Origin: Chryseobacterium lathyri
GTDB lineage: Bacteria; Bacteroidota; Bacteroidia; Flavobacteriales; Weeksellaceae
Length of the DNA stretch: 64,000 nt
Assembly: GCF_003290185.1 (NCBI RefSeq)
Contig: NZ_QNFY01000007.1
Coordinates: 124,001-188,000, forward strand
Direction: 5' to 3'
The notes beneath the pieces were generated by a model. It did not search any database. It was given only the letters and a program-made list of their open reading frames with translations, and was not told where the DNA came from. Made by a program: the position numbers and the translations under genes. This document shows positions 1-7,485 of this stretch, one piece after another (position 1 is the first letter of the stretch; every line of letters begins with the position of its first letter).

Positions 1-1277
1 CTGCAGATTATTCATTTCAAAATAAAGGTTTTAAACTGAATTTTTTAGGTAATTATCTTTCCGTCAAGAACAAGCAGAAGGACGATTTTATCAATAAAGA
101 TAAACCAATCTCTCAACTCTTGTCCTACTGGAAATCTGACCTGCTTAATAAAATTGATATCCAGACCGCACAAATCGACATTTCCCAAAAGATAGGAAAT
201 GCTGACCTCGAGGCCGGAATGAAATACAGCTATTCCAATACCCATAATAATATCCGCTACGATACGCTGTCTGTTGATGACCGTTTTATCTTTGATCCGG
301 AGCGTAGCAATATGTTTTCTTACAAAGAGCAAATATGGGCCGGCTATGTTTCATACAGACAGAAATTTGGAAAGCTTCAGGTGAATGCAGGACTAAGGTT
401 TGAAAATACCGAGAGTATTTCGGATGCTGTTACCAAAGATTCTGTGGTGTCAAGAAATTATCTCGAATGGCTGCCGTCTTTTAGTACAACCTATACATTC
501 AATAAATCTAATGAACTGTCACTTTCGTACAGCAGAAAAATAACACGACCTGTGTTTTCCCAGCTCAATCCGTTCCGGGTTTATTTCAGCCCGCTGAATT
601 ACTGGATCGGGAATCCTTATCTGCAGCCTTCTTTCACCAGCCAGATCAAACTTACATACCGCTATAAGAATTGGGTGACCAGTTTTTCAGCAGGAAAAGA
701 AAAAGATGTGATGACCCGGTATCCGCTTTACAATCCGAAAACCAACGTTCTGGAATATCTTGGAACCAATCTTCCTTACCGCAAATTTGCTTCTATAGAA
801 ACCAGTTTTCCTGTGAAACTGACAAACTGGTGGAATATCACCAGCCAGCTTGCGGGATACTATAATGATGAGTTCAGACCGTATCTGGGTGAGGTGTTTG
901 CTTTAAAAGTGTATAATTATGAAATACGGATAAATCAGGTTTTCTCATTGCCAAAAGGTTATACCGTTAATCTATTTGCAAATTATGAATCCAAAACCGG
1001 AAACAGCCTATACATTATCAAACCAAGGTATACAGTAGATCTGTCTGTGCAGAAGTCATGGTTTAACAACACATTGAATACAAAAATAAGCTATAACAAT
1101 ATTTTTGATTCTTATGATCAGCGTTTGGAATTCAGGCATAAGCAGATTATGGACAACCGTCTTACTCATTGGTGGGACAGCAGCCGTCTGATTTTTTCGG
1201 TAGGATACAGCTTTGGAAGTTCAAAATACCAAGCCAAAGAACTTCTGAAAACAGAAGAAGAAAACAGGACACGATAA
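1..1277 (+). CDS. Outer-membrane beta-barrel protein, C-terminal part (5' end outside window)
   Basis: The reading frame is open from the first bases and ends at 1277, so only the C-terminal part (about 425 residues) is present. The sequence has the alternating aromatic/polar strands of a 22-strand TonB-dependent-receptor-like barrel. It shares motifs with the two full-length paralogues at 12847-17460: 'LPSFSTTYTFNKSNELSLSY' here against 'LLPYLSLNYAINDKNNISY' there, 'SRKITRPVFSQLNPFR' against 'SRMRRPSFWEINPVR', and a basic C-terminal tail ending in RTR. It therefore belongs to the 'outer membrane beta-barrel family protein' group (OMP_b-brl_3 type). The substrate is unknown. The usual start codon lies before the window. 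A TTG at 120 is internal and not a start. An intrinsic terminator follows directly. Confidence 0.88.
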   Translation, partial: ADYSFQNKGFKLNFLGNYLSVKNKQKDDFINKDKPISQLLSYWKSDLLNKIDIQTAQIDISQKIGNADLEAGMKYSYSNTHNNIRYDTLSVDDRFIFDPERSNMFSYKEQIWAGYVSYRQKFGKLQVNAGLRFENTESISDAVTKDSVVSRNYLEWLPSFSTTYTFNKSNELSLSYSRKITRPVFSQLNPFRVYFSPLNYWIGNPYLQPSFTSQIKLTYRYKNWVTSFSAGKEKDVMTRYPLYNPKTNVLEYLGTNLPYRKFASIETSFPVKLTNWWNITSQLAGYYNDEFRPYLGEVFALKVYNYEIRINQVFSLPKGYTVNLFANYESKTGNSLYIIKPRYTVDLSVQKSWFNNTLNTKISYNNIFDSYDQRLEFRHKQIMDNRLTHWWDSSRLIFSVGYSFGSSKYQAKELLKTEEENRTR

Positions 1278-1282
1278 AAAGA

Positions 1283-1318
1283 AACCCTGCTTATCAAAAG
1301 CAGGGTTGTTATTTCTTT
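1283..1318 (+). terminator. Bidirectional intrinsic terminator
   Basis: A 9-bp perfect stem (AACCCTGCT, 1283-1291, with AGCAGGGTT, 1299-1307) has a 7-nt loop and is followed by a T-rich stretch. It sits 6 nt after the barrel-protein stop. It also lies just past the stop codon of the convergent small peptide gene (1321-1482, minus), so it probably serves both. Confidence 0.8.
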
Positions 1319-1320
1319 AA

Positions 1321-1482
1321 TTATGGACAAACACAGTTACCACACGTCCAAATGGTACAGTTTCCGTTGTCATCCCACTCGCAGCAGTATCTGGGTCTGG
1401 TTATCCCTCCTCCTGTGATTAATTTCTGCTCGTTTCTTCCTAATTTTTGTGCATTTTTAAGCACCGGGCTTTTCTTGTTCAT
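1321..1482 (-). CDS. Bacteriocin-like / RiPP-like small peptide with double-glycine leader
   Basis: A 53-codon minus-strand gene runs from ATG at 1482 to TAA at 1321-1323. The N-terminal part contains KNAQKLGRNEQKLITGGG, which matches the layout of Bacteroidota double-glycine leaders (hydrophobic/basic helix, then xxGG). Such leaders direct export and cleavage by peptidase-containing ABC transporters. The predicted core after the glycines is about 27 residues, starting ITRPRYCCEW, with six cysteines at 33, 34, 42, 47, 50 and 52. This resembles the short Cys-rich 'bacteriocin-like protein' families common in Chryseobacterium. No maturation enzyme or transporter is next to it. A bacteriocin, a signal peptide or another exported Cys-rich peptide are all possible. 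The leader plus a Cys-rich tail inside a clean open frame, with a terminator behind it, makes a real gene likely. Confidence 0.72.
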   Translation of the reverse strand: MNKKSPVLKNAQKLGRNEQKLITGGGITRPRYCCEWDDNGNCTIWTCGNCVCP

Positions 1483-1794
1483 GATTTTGATTTTTGATGT
1501 TAATAGTTAAATTTTAATTTTTATAATTCCATTGAAATTATATCACTAAGATATGAATTTATTTTATAAAATATATTGTTTTTTGTTTCTTATGTAGATG
1601 AAAAATAGTCAGTTGTAGATGAATTATGTTGGAAATATAAAGGGACTATTGGGTTGTATTTACAATTTAATACAGGAATATAAGGCATAAGGCTGAATAT
1701 AAGTAGCATTAAAATCAAATTTGATGCATAAAACAAATCAAAAGTTTTCCAGATAGAGACCTTTACTTATATTTGTAGTATTGCATAAATCTTT
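1483..1794. other. Intergenic region, 312 bp, divergent control region
   Basis: AT-rich DNA between the minus-strand peptide gene and the plus-strand arginine-deiminase-family gene. I see no further open frame with coding character. A near-consensus Bacteroidota promoter lies at its right end (1745-1775). No clear TAnnTTTG element is visible on the minus strand for the peptide gene. Confidence 0.5.
1745..1775 (+). promoter_or_regulatory. Bacteroidota-type promoter for the arginine/polyamine gene run
   Basis: A -7 element TATATTTG (1768-1775) matches TAnnTTTG exactly. TTTT at 1745-1748 sits 19 nt upstream, where TTTG is expected (3 of 4 bases). It lies 19 nt before the start codon at 1795. 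Confidence 0.6.
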
Positions 1795-2709
1795 ATGAAA
1801 CTAAACATTAAAAACGAAACGGGCAGGCTGAAATCAGTTGTTCTAGGACAGCCTAATTCAATGGGAGCCGTTCCCACACTGGAGGAGAGTTATGACGCCA
1901 AGTCATATTACTCCATCGAACACAATATGTATCCTAAAGAAAAGGATATTATCAACGAAATGAATGCTTTTGAAGCTGTATTGAAGAAATATGATGTAGA
2001 AGTCCTTCGTCCAAGCATTATCAAAGATTATAACCAGGTTTTCGCAAGAGATGTGGCTTTTGTGATTGACGATAAAATGATTATCTCAAATGTGATCGCT
2101 GACAGAGCTGATGAGCAGGATGCTTACAAGAAAGTTTTTGAAAAAGTAGCGTGGAGAAAAATTATCAATCTTCCAGAAACTGCACACATTGAAGGCGGTG
2201 ACGTTATTGTATGGGATGATTTCCTTTTTATAGGAACCTGTTTCAGCGAAGATTACAGAAACTATAAAACAGCGAGAACCAATGAATATGCTATTGAAAT
2301 TCTGAAAGAATATTTTCCGAAGAAAAGAATCATCGACCTGGAATTAAAGAAAAATGATAAAATTCCGTTTGAAGGGATCCTACATTTGGACTGCACATTC
2401 AATCCGGTGGGAAAAGATAAATGCCTGATCTATAAAAACGGATTCGTGGACGAAAGCGATTACCGCCTGATCATTGATATCTTCGGAGAAGAAAACTGTT
2501 TCCACCTTAATGATGAAGAAATGTTTGAAATGTTCCCGAATATCTTTTCTATTTCTCCCGAAGTTGTTGTCTCAGACAAAACATTTACAAGAATGAACAA
2601 TCACCTGAGAAACGAGTGGGGAATGACCGTAGAAGAAATTCCTTACAGAGAGATTTCTAAAATGGGTGGCCTCTTGAGGTGCTCCACAATGCCACTGGTA
2701 AGAGAGTAG
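1795..2709 (+). CDS. Arginine deiminase / dimethylarginine hydrolase-family protein
   Basis: A 304-residue protein of the guanidine-group-modifying (pentein) superfamily. Visible motifs are the EGGD at 133-136, a His in LHLDC (H197), and the nucleophilic Cys close to the C-terminus in GGLLRCSTMP (C296). Enzymes of this fold hydrolyse arginine or methylated arginine to citrulline, or transfer amidino groups. At about 300 residues it is shorter than classical ArcA (about 410) and closer to the DDAH size class. The next gene encodes a citrulline hydrolase, so deimination of arginine to citrulline is the best guess. No carbamate kinase or ornithine carbamoyltransferase is nearby. Substrate specificity cannot be fixed from sequence; agmatine or dimethylarginine remain possible. 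Confidence 0.8.
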   Translation: MKLNIKNETGRLKSVVLGQPNSMGAVPTLEESYDAKSYYSIEHNMYPKEKDIINEMNAFEAVLKKYDVEVLRPSIIKDYNQVFARDVAFVIDDKMIISNVIADRADEQDAYKKVFEKVAWRKIINLPETAHIEGGDVIVWDDFLFIGTCFSEDYRNYKTARTNEYAIEILKEYFPKKRIIDLELKKNDKIPFEGILHLDCTFNPVGKDKCLIYKNGFVDESDYRLIIDIFGEENCFHLNDEEMFEMFPNIFSISPEVVVSDKTFTRMNNHLRNEWGMTVEEIPYREISKMGGLLRCSTMPLVRE

Positions 2710-2781
2710 ATTGATGTGAAGATTAGAATGGTTTCTGAATCTTTTAATCTTTTCAATGTTTTAATTTTTAAATCAAAAACA

Positions 2782-3705
2782 ATGCAAACAACAGATACAG
2801 TATTAATGATAGAGCCGATTGCGTTCGGCTATAATGCGGAAACGGCAGAAAATAATTACTTTCAGGTTGAACAGAAAGGGGCTGATATTCAGTCTAAAGC
2901 TTTGGCAGAATTCAACACTTTTGTTGGAACACTGAGAAACAAAGGGATAAATGTGATCACTATAAAAGATACCCTGGATCCTCATACTCCCGATTCTATT
3001 TTTCCGAATAACTGGGTAAGCTTCCATAAAGATGGCAAAGTTGTCTTATATCCGATGTTCGCTTCAAACAGAAGAGTAGAGAGAAGGGAGGATATTATTG
3101 AGAGTATCAAAAATCAAGGCTTTGAAGTTGCTGAAATTGACGACTGGTCATTGCCTGAAACTCAGGGTCACTTCCTGGAAGGGACAGGAAGTATGATCTT
3201 TGACCACGATAATAAAATCGCTTATGGTTCGGTTTCTCTAAGACTTGACGAAAATTTATTCAGAGAATTTTGTGAGAAATATGGATTTACCCCTATAGTT
3301 TTCCATTCTTATCAAACTGTAGGCACAGAGAGGCTGCCAATTTACCATACCAATGTTATGATGTGTGTGGCAGATAAATTTGTAGTCATATGCCTTGATT
3401 GTATCGATAATGAGCTGGAAAGAGAAAAGGTTATTGAAACCATCAAAAATTCCGGAAAAGAGATCATCGAAATTTCAGAAGAGCAGATGCAGCAGTTTGC
3501 AGGAAATATGCTTCAGGTTCAGAATAAAGACGGCCAGAAGTTTTTGGTGATGAGCCAGACGGCCTATCAGTCCTTAACACCTGAACAGGTTGCTGCCATA
3601 GAAAAATACTGTGAGATCATTTACTCAGATTTGAATACCATCGAAGTGAATGGAGGAGGAAGTGCCAGATGTATGCTTGCTGAGGTTTTCCTTCCGAAAA
3701 AATAA
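2782..3705 (+). CDS. ctlX: Citrulline utilization hydrolase CtlX-like
   Basis: A second, smaller pentein-fold enzyme of 307 residues. It has FPNNWVSFH at 74-82, EGTGSM at 133-138, YHTN with H189, and a catalytic Cys in GGGSARCMLAEV (C297). This matches the family named for CtlX, reported to hydrolyse citrulline to ornithine, CO2 and ammonia. I chose ATG 2782 because MQTTDTVLMIEP is the usual N-terminus. The in-frame GTG at 2716 would add a poorly conserved 22-residue tail in AT-rich leader DNA. With the gene before it, it would form an arginine-citrulline-ornithine route. The gene after it starts polyamine synthesis, so ornithine supply to polyamines is a reasonable inference. Confidence 0.82.
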   Translation: MQTTDTVLMIEPIAFGYNAETAENNYFQVEQKGADIQSKALAEFNTFVGTLRNKGINVITIKDTLDPHTPDSIFPNNWVSFHKDGKVVLYPMFASNRRVERREDIIESIKNQGFEVAEIDDWSLPETQGHFLEGTGSMIFDHDNKIAYGSVSLRLDENLFREFCEKYGFTPIVFHSYQTVGTERLPIYHTNVMMCVADKFVVICLDCIDNELEREKVIETIKNSGKEIIEISEEQMQQFAGNMLQVQNKDGQKFLVMSQTAYQSLTPEQVAAIEKYCEIIYSDLNTIEVNGGGSARCMLAEVFLPKK

Positions 3706-3725
3706 TATATTTACGAAAAAAATAA

Positions 3726-4085
3726 TTGAAACCATTATCAAGCAAAGGTCTGCATATTCTTCTGACTTTGGAAACACAGTCAGAAGATTTGTTATTAGAC
3801 TGCAGTCGCTTTTTGAAATATACAGAATCCATTTTAGAAACTAAAGAAGTGGAAATTGTTGGAATTACAGATCATGTCTTTGACAACCAGAGCTTCACTG
3901 CTGCCGTGTGTCTTAAGGAATCCCATCTCTGTATACATACCTGGCCAGAGTTTAAACAGCTTACATTTGATGTTTTTCTGTGCAACTATACCCAGGATAA
4001 TACCCAGAAAGTAGAGCAGATCGCAGATGAAATTGTTCAGTATTTCAATGCTGATGTCATTCAAAAACACAAAATTCACCGTTAA
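3726..4085 (+). CDS. speD: S-adenosylmethionine decarboxylase (pyruvoyl type), TTG start
   Basis: A 119-residue AdoMetDC of the small prokaryotic class. The self-cleavage/pyruvoyl motif ESHLCIHTWPE is present, giving Ser66 as pyruvoyl precursor, with His71 and Cys86 at the spacing of the catalytic His68/Cys83 in the Thermotoga enzyme. The position I align to that enzyme's Ser55 is Thr58. The product, decarboxylated AdoMet, is the aminopropyl donor for spermidine. An in-frame TAA lies immediately upstream (3723-3725) and no in-frame ATG exists, so the start must be TTG 3726. It opens a compact run of genes with gaps of 3-12 nt or overlaps, ending with an aminopropyltransferase-like membrane protein. 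Confidence 0.9.
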   Translation: MKPLSSKGLHILLTLETQSEDLLLDCSRFLKYTESILETKEVEIVGITDHVFDNQSFTAAVCLKESHLCIHTWPEFKQLTFDVFLCNYTQDNTQKVEQIADEIVQYFNADVIQKHKIHR

Positions 4086-4088
4086 AAA

Positions 4089-5552
4089 ATGTATTACGTT
4101 TGTCCCGTCTGTGAAAAAAATAATGAACTGGCAATAGATTTTTCTGTTGAAGAATACATATGCCATTCATGTGCTTCCCTTATCGGAATAGAAAAAAATG
4201 CTTCTCGGAAAATCATTAAAAAGCCTGTAGAAAATGTAGTCCTGGAAGTCGGACAGAAAGGAACGATCTATGGGACAGAATACTATGTAATTAATATTGT
4301 TGTTAAAAAATATGGAGAAAATATTTTCTGGCGGGAATATGCACTGAAAGGTCCATCCGGAAATAATGTATACTTAAGCGAAAATGATGGACATTGGGTA
4401 CTTCTCCACTTACTGGATTCAGCATTTAAAGACTTTAAGCATTATGCAGAAACTGCTGATGGGCGGAAATATAGATGGTATGAAACCACACCCTGCAGTA
4501 TTCATTCCGCAGCTGGTTTTTTTGAAGATAAAATAGATTTTAAACTTGCCAAATATAAAGAATACGTAAACGGCACCGAGATGATCTCACGGGAAGAATG
4601 TGGAAATTCAGTACAGTTCTTTAAGGGAAATCATATCTCAAAATACACCATCAAAAAAGCTTTCGGCTTAAAAGAACTCCCCGATTATTCAGGGATAGGA
4701 ATTGTAGAGCCTTTTTTCTTTGATGTAAGGCAAGGGATCAACATTATCGGAGTTTCAGCTTTACTAATCTGTCTGATCCAGCTGTATGTGGTGATGTCAA
4801 GAACTAATCAGACCCTTTTTGAACAGGAAATCAAATTTGCTGATTTAAATGAAAAAGAGCTGGTAAGCAAAAGTTTCAACCTTTCAGGAGCTTCCGCTCC
4901 GTTAGAAGTGAATGCCTACTCTGAAGTAGACAACTCCTGGGCAAATGTAGGCGTAAGCCTTGTTAATGAAAAGACTAATGAAATAGCTTATACCTCTAAA
5001 GATATAGAAAGATATTCCGGCTATGAAGACGGAGAAAGCTGGAGCGAAGGAAGCCAGAGTGAAGAATTTAATTTTTGCGGTGTAGCGCCCGGAAACTACC
5101 ATTTCCTGATTTCTGCAGAAAAAGAAGGAGGAGCGGCAGATCCTTTCAAATCAGGCTATCAGCTACAGAATGGAGATTTTTCAGTGATTAAAAATGACCT
5201 GGGAAATTTCTATATGCGGAACAATAAAGACAAAAGCATCAGCATCTATACCGAAAAAGAAATACTGAAAAACGAAATTAGCGGAATAAATAAGCTGACA
5301 GAAAAGCCGTTGGAAATTAAAAAATTGGACTCTGTCCTTACCAATATGAGCCTGGAAACCGGCTACCCGGAAAAATATGAAAGAAACAGCTCTGTGAAAA
5401 TCAAGGCCGCATGGCAACCGGTATCATTTTGGAATTTCGCTATTGTAATCATTTTGTCACTAACCTTCATAGCGGTCAGCTTTGTGGGAAGACGCATTTT
5501 TGAACTCAATAAATGGAAAAACAGTTCCAATTCACCTTATCCTACCCATTAA
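4089..5552 (+). CDS. DUF4178 domain membrane protein with N-terminal zinc ribbon
   Basis: A 487-residue protein. Residues 5-28 hold CPVC and CHSC, a zinc-ribbon-like four-Cys set. Residues about 50-195 (VGQKGTIYGTEYYVINI onward, with a WREYALKG strand) look like a DUF4178 domain. A membrane segment lies around 217-236, followed by a soluble region of about 200 residues rich in beta structure and a second membrane segment around 447-466 with a short positively charged tail. The central loop is probably exposed outside the cytoplasmic membrane. It starts 3 nt after the AdoMetDC stop. DUF4178 genes are often found beside DUF350 and polyamine genes, as here. The biochemical role is unknown. Confidence 0.8.
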   Translation: MYYVCPVCEKNNELAIDFSVEEYICHSCASLIGIEKNASRKIIKKPVENVVLEVGQKGTIYGTEYYVINIVVKKYGENIFWREYALKGPSGNNVYLSENDGHWVLLHLLDSAFKDFKHYAETADGRKYRWYETTPCSIHSAAGFFEDKIDFKLAKYKEYVNGTEMISREECGNSVQFFKGNHISKYTIKKAFGLKELPDYSGIGIVEPFFFDVRQGINIIGVSALLICLIQLYVVMSRTNQTLFEQEIKFADLNEKELVSKSFNLSGASAPLEVNAYSEVDNSWANVGVSLVNEKTNEIAYTSKDIERYSGYEDGESWSEGSQSEEFNFCGVAPGNYHFLISAEKEGGAADPFKSGYQLQNGDFSVIKNDLGNFYMRNNKDKSISIYTEKEILKNEISGINKLTEKPLEIKKLDSVLTNMSLETGYPEKYERNSSVKIKAAWQPVSFWNFAIVIILSLTFIAVSFVGRRIFELNKWKNSSNSPYPTH

Positions 5553-5555
5553 GAC

Positions 5556-5750
5556 ATGGACAAAATAACCCACTACATCAGGACCAATTGGATACTGTTA
5601 CTTATCGGAGGCTTTTTTCTGAGCTGGTTTGTTTATCTTACTTTTACAGGAAATAAGTTCTGCGACTGTGCCAAAACAGAAACCTACCGGGACGGAACAA
5701 CCAGAAATCACTCCACAGGAAGAGGATTTTACAGATACTACCACAAATAA
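5556..5750 (+). CDS. Small single-pass membrane protein (64 aa)
   Basis: One hydrophobic helix at about residues 13-30 (WILLLIGGFFLSWFVYLTF), followed by a short polar tail with a CDC pair (FCDCAKTETYRDG). It begins 3 nt after the DUF4178 stop and ends 12 nt before the DUF350 start, so it is clearly part of the operon. I do not recognise a family. The two Cys just after the helix could be a metal, lipid or disulfide site. Its position suggests a small subunit of the membrane assembly. Confidence 0.65.
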   Translation: MDKITHYIRTNWILLLIGGFFLSWFVYLTFTGNKFCDCAKTETYRDGTTRNHSTGRGFYRYYHK

Positions 5751-5762
5751 AAAATATAAACT

Positions 5763-5978
5763 ATGGATAACATTAATCTACTGCCGATATTCAACTCTGT
5801 GTTATACTCAATTTTAGGAATAGCCATTCTTTTGGTTTGCTATTTCATTATCGAAAAACTGACCCCGGAAAAAACATGGCATGAGATCTCACAAAATAAA
5901 AATATCGCGTTAGCGATTGTTTTCGGAGCATTTATCATAGGAATTTCAATGATCATAAGTGCTGCGATTCATGGATAA
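5763..5978 (+). CDS. DUF350 family membrane protein
   Basis: A 71-residue two-helix membrane protein (LYSILGIAILLVCYFIIEKL and ALAIVFGAFIIGISMIISAAI) with a short charged loop containing LTPEKTWHEI. This is the DUF350 (YjfL-like) repeat. Many relatives carry two such units, so this one-unit form may act as an oligomer. It overlaps the next gene: its stop lies within the codons following ATG 5971. The YjfL family is linked with polyamine and envelope-stress clusters; no direct activity is known to me. Confidence 0.78.
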   Translation: MDNINLLPIFNSVLYSILGIAILLVCYFIIEKLTPEKTWHEISQNKNIALAIVFGAFIIGISMIISAAIHG

Positions 5979-7485
5979 GAAGAGGATTCCTCTTGAGCTG
6001 CTTTTAATGTTCTCGGTTTTTGTCATTGCAACGTGCGGGCTCATCTATGAACTGGTGGCAGGGGCATTGGCAAGTTATCTTTTGGGAGATTCTGTCAAAC
6101 AGTTTTCTTTCATTATTGGCGTTTATCTCTTTTCAATGGGGGTAGGGTCATATTTTGCCAAATTTATCAAAGGAAATCTCATCGATAAATTTGTAGAGAT
6201 CGAAATCCTTGTGGGAATTGTCGGTGGGGTAAGTTCAGTTGTTTTATTTATCCTGTTTAATACCCTGGCCCATTTTGAGGCAGTGCTTTACCTTTTTGTT
6301 TTCTTTACCGGATGTCTGGTCGGGGTGGAAATTCCACTCTTGATGAATATCCTAAAAGACAGAATAGGGTTTAAAGACTTAGTATCAAACGTTTTTGCCT
6401 TTGATTATATTGGAGCATTACTGGCCTCAATACTGTTTCCTCTCGTGCTTATTCCGAACCTGGGAATTGTAAAAACACCTTTGTTTTTTGGATTGATTAA
6501 TGTTTCTATCGCCATATTCTTATGTTTTTATATTAAAAAAGAACTTTCGAAACCACTTTCTTTAAAGATAAAATCCATTGGGGCTTTTACATTTCTTCTT
6601 GCCCTTTTTATCTTTTCAGATAAGATTTTGTCGTATTCAGAAGAAAAACTCTACGGTGAAAATGTGGTCTATACCAAAAGCTCGCCCTACCAGAGAATTG
6701 TTCTCACGAGAAATAACCATGAATTTCGGCTGTACCTGAATAATAACCTTCAGTTTTCCTCCACAGATGAATACCGTTATCATGAAGCGTTGGTGCACCC
6801 AGCGATGTCTATGGCAAAAAATATTGAGAATATCCTGATCTTGGGTGGTGGGGATGGGTTTGCTGCACGTGAAGTCCTGAAATATAGAGAAGTAAAAAAT
6901 ATTACCCTTGTTGACCTTGACGGAGAAATGACCGATTTCTTCCAAACCAATGAAACCATGCGTACCTTAAACCATAGTTCTTTATCTGATCCGAAAATCA
7001 AAATCATCAACAAAGATGCATACGTTTGGGTCAAAGAGAACAGACAGAAGTTCAATGTGATCATTATTGATTTTCCTGATCCTTCCAATTACAGTTTAGG
7101 AAAACTCTATTCATTGCAGTTTTACAAAGAACTGGAAAGACTGGCTGGTTCCGATACGAAAATTGTTGTCCAGACCACATCTCCATATTTTGCTCCGAAA
7201 TCTTTCTGGTGTATAGAAAAAACGATCAATCAGATATTTCCATTTACTTCAGCATACCATACCTATGTGCCGTCATTTGGAGAATGGGGTTTTTCAATGG
7301 CTTCATTTGAACCTGTAAATAATAGGATCTATAGAAAGATTCCCAATTTAAAATATTACGATTATAATTTTTCCCAGCTTTCTTATTTCAGCAAAGACAT
7401 GAAAGTGAATGATGTAGAAGTTAACCGTCTGGATAACCAGATATTAGTCCGTTATTTCGATGAAGAGTGGAGGAAAGTACAATAG
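5971..7485 (+). CDS. Membrane-anchored spermidine synthase-like aminopropyltransferase
   Basis: A 504-residue two-part protein. Residues 1-220 form about seven membrane helices. Residues about 230-504 form a spermidine-synthase-like methyltransferase fold with GGGDG at 292-296, the cofactor-binding acidic motif LVDLD (D315), and DFPDPSNYSLGKLYS (D367, D370), the active-site acidic loop of aminopropyltransferases. The expected donor is decarboxylated AdoMet from the decarboxylase at 3726. I start at ATG 5971, which overlaps the DUF350 stop, rather than the in-frame GTG at 5959. Membrane anchoring suggests the acceptor is in or near the membrane, for example a lipid head group or a modified envelope component. 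Plain putrescine is also possible. Confidence 0.85.
   Translation: MDKKRIPLELLLMFSVFVIATCGLIYELVAGALASYLLGDSVKQFSFIIGVYLFSMGVGSYFAKFIKGNLIDKFVEIEILVGIVGGVSSVVLFILFNTLAHFEAVLYLFVFFTGCLVGVEIPLLMNILKDRIGFKDLVSNVFAFDYIGALLASILFPLVLIPNLGIVKTPLFFGLINVSIAIFLCFYIKKELSKPLSLKIKSIGAFTFLLALFIFSDKILSYSEEKLYGENVVYTKSSPYQRIVLTRNNHEFRLYLNNNLQFSSTDEYRYHEALVHPAMSMAKNIENILILGGGDGFAAREVLKYREVKNITLVDLDGEMTDFFQTNETMRTLNHSSLSDPKIKIINKDAYVWVKENRQKFNVIIIDFPDPSNYSLGKLYSLQFYKELERLAGSDTKIVVQTTSPYFAPKSFWCIEKTINQIFPFTSAYHTYVPSFGEWGFSMASFEPVNNRIYRKIPNLKYYDYNFSQLSYFSKDMKVNDVEVNRLDNQILVRYFDEEWRKVQ

Noticed and set aside
1169..1510. Plus-strand 113-residue frame across the barrel-protein end
   Set aside because: It overlaps a well-supported coding region in another frame, runs through a terminator, and its second half is the antisense of the bacteriocin-like gene.
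2716..2781. Upstream GTG start for ctlX
   Set aside because: The added 22 residues are low-complexity and come from AT-rich leader DNA; the ATG at 2782 gives the usual family N-terminus.
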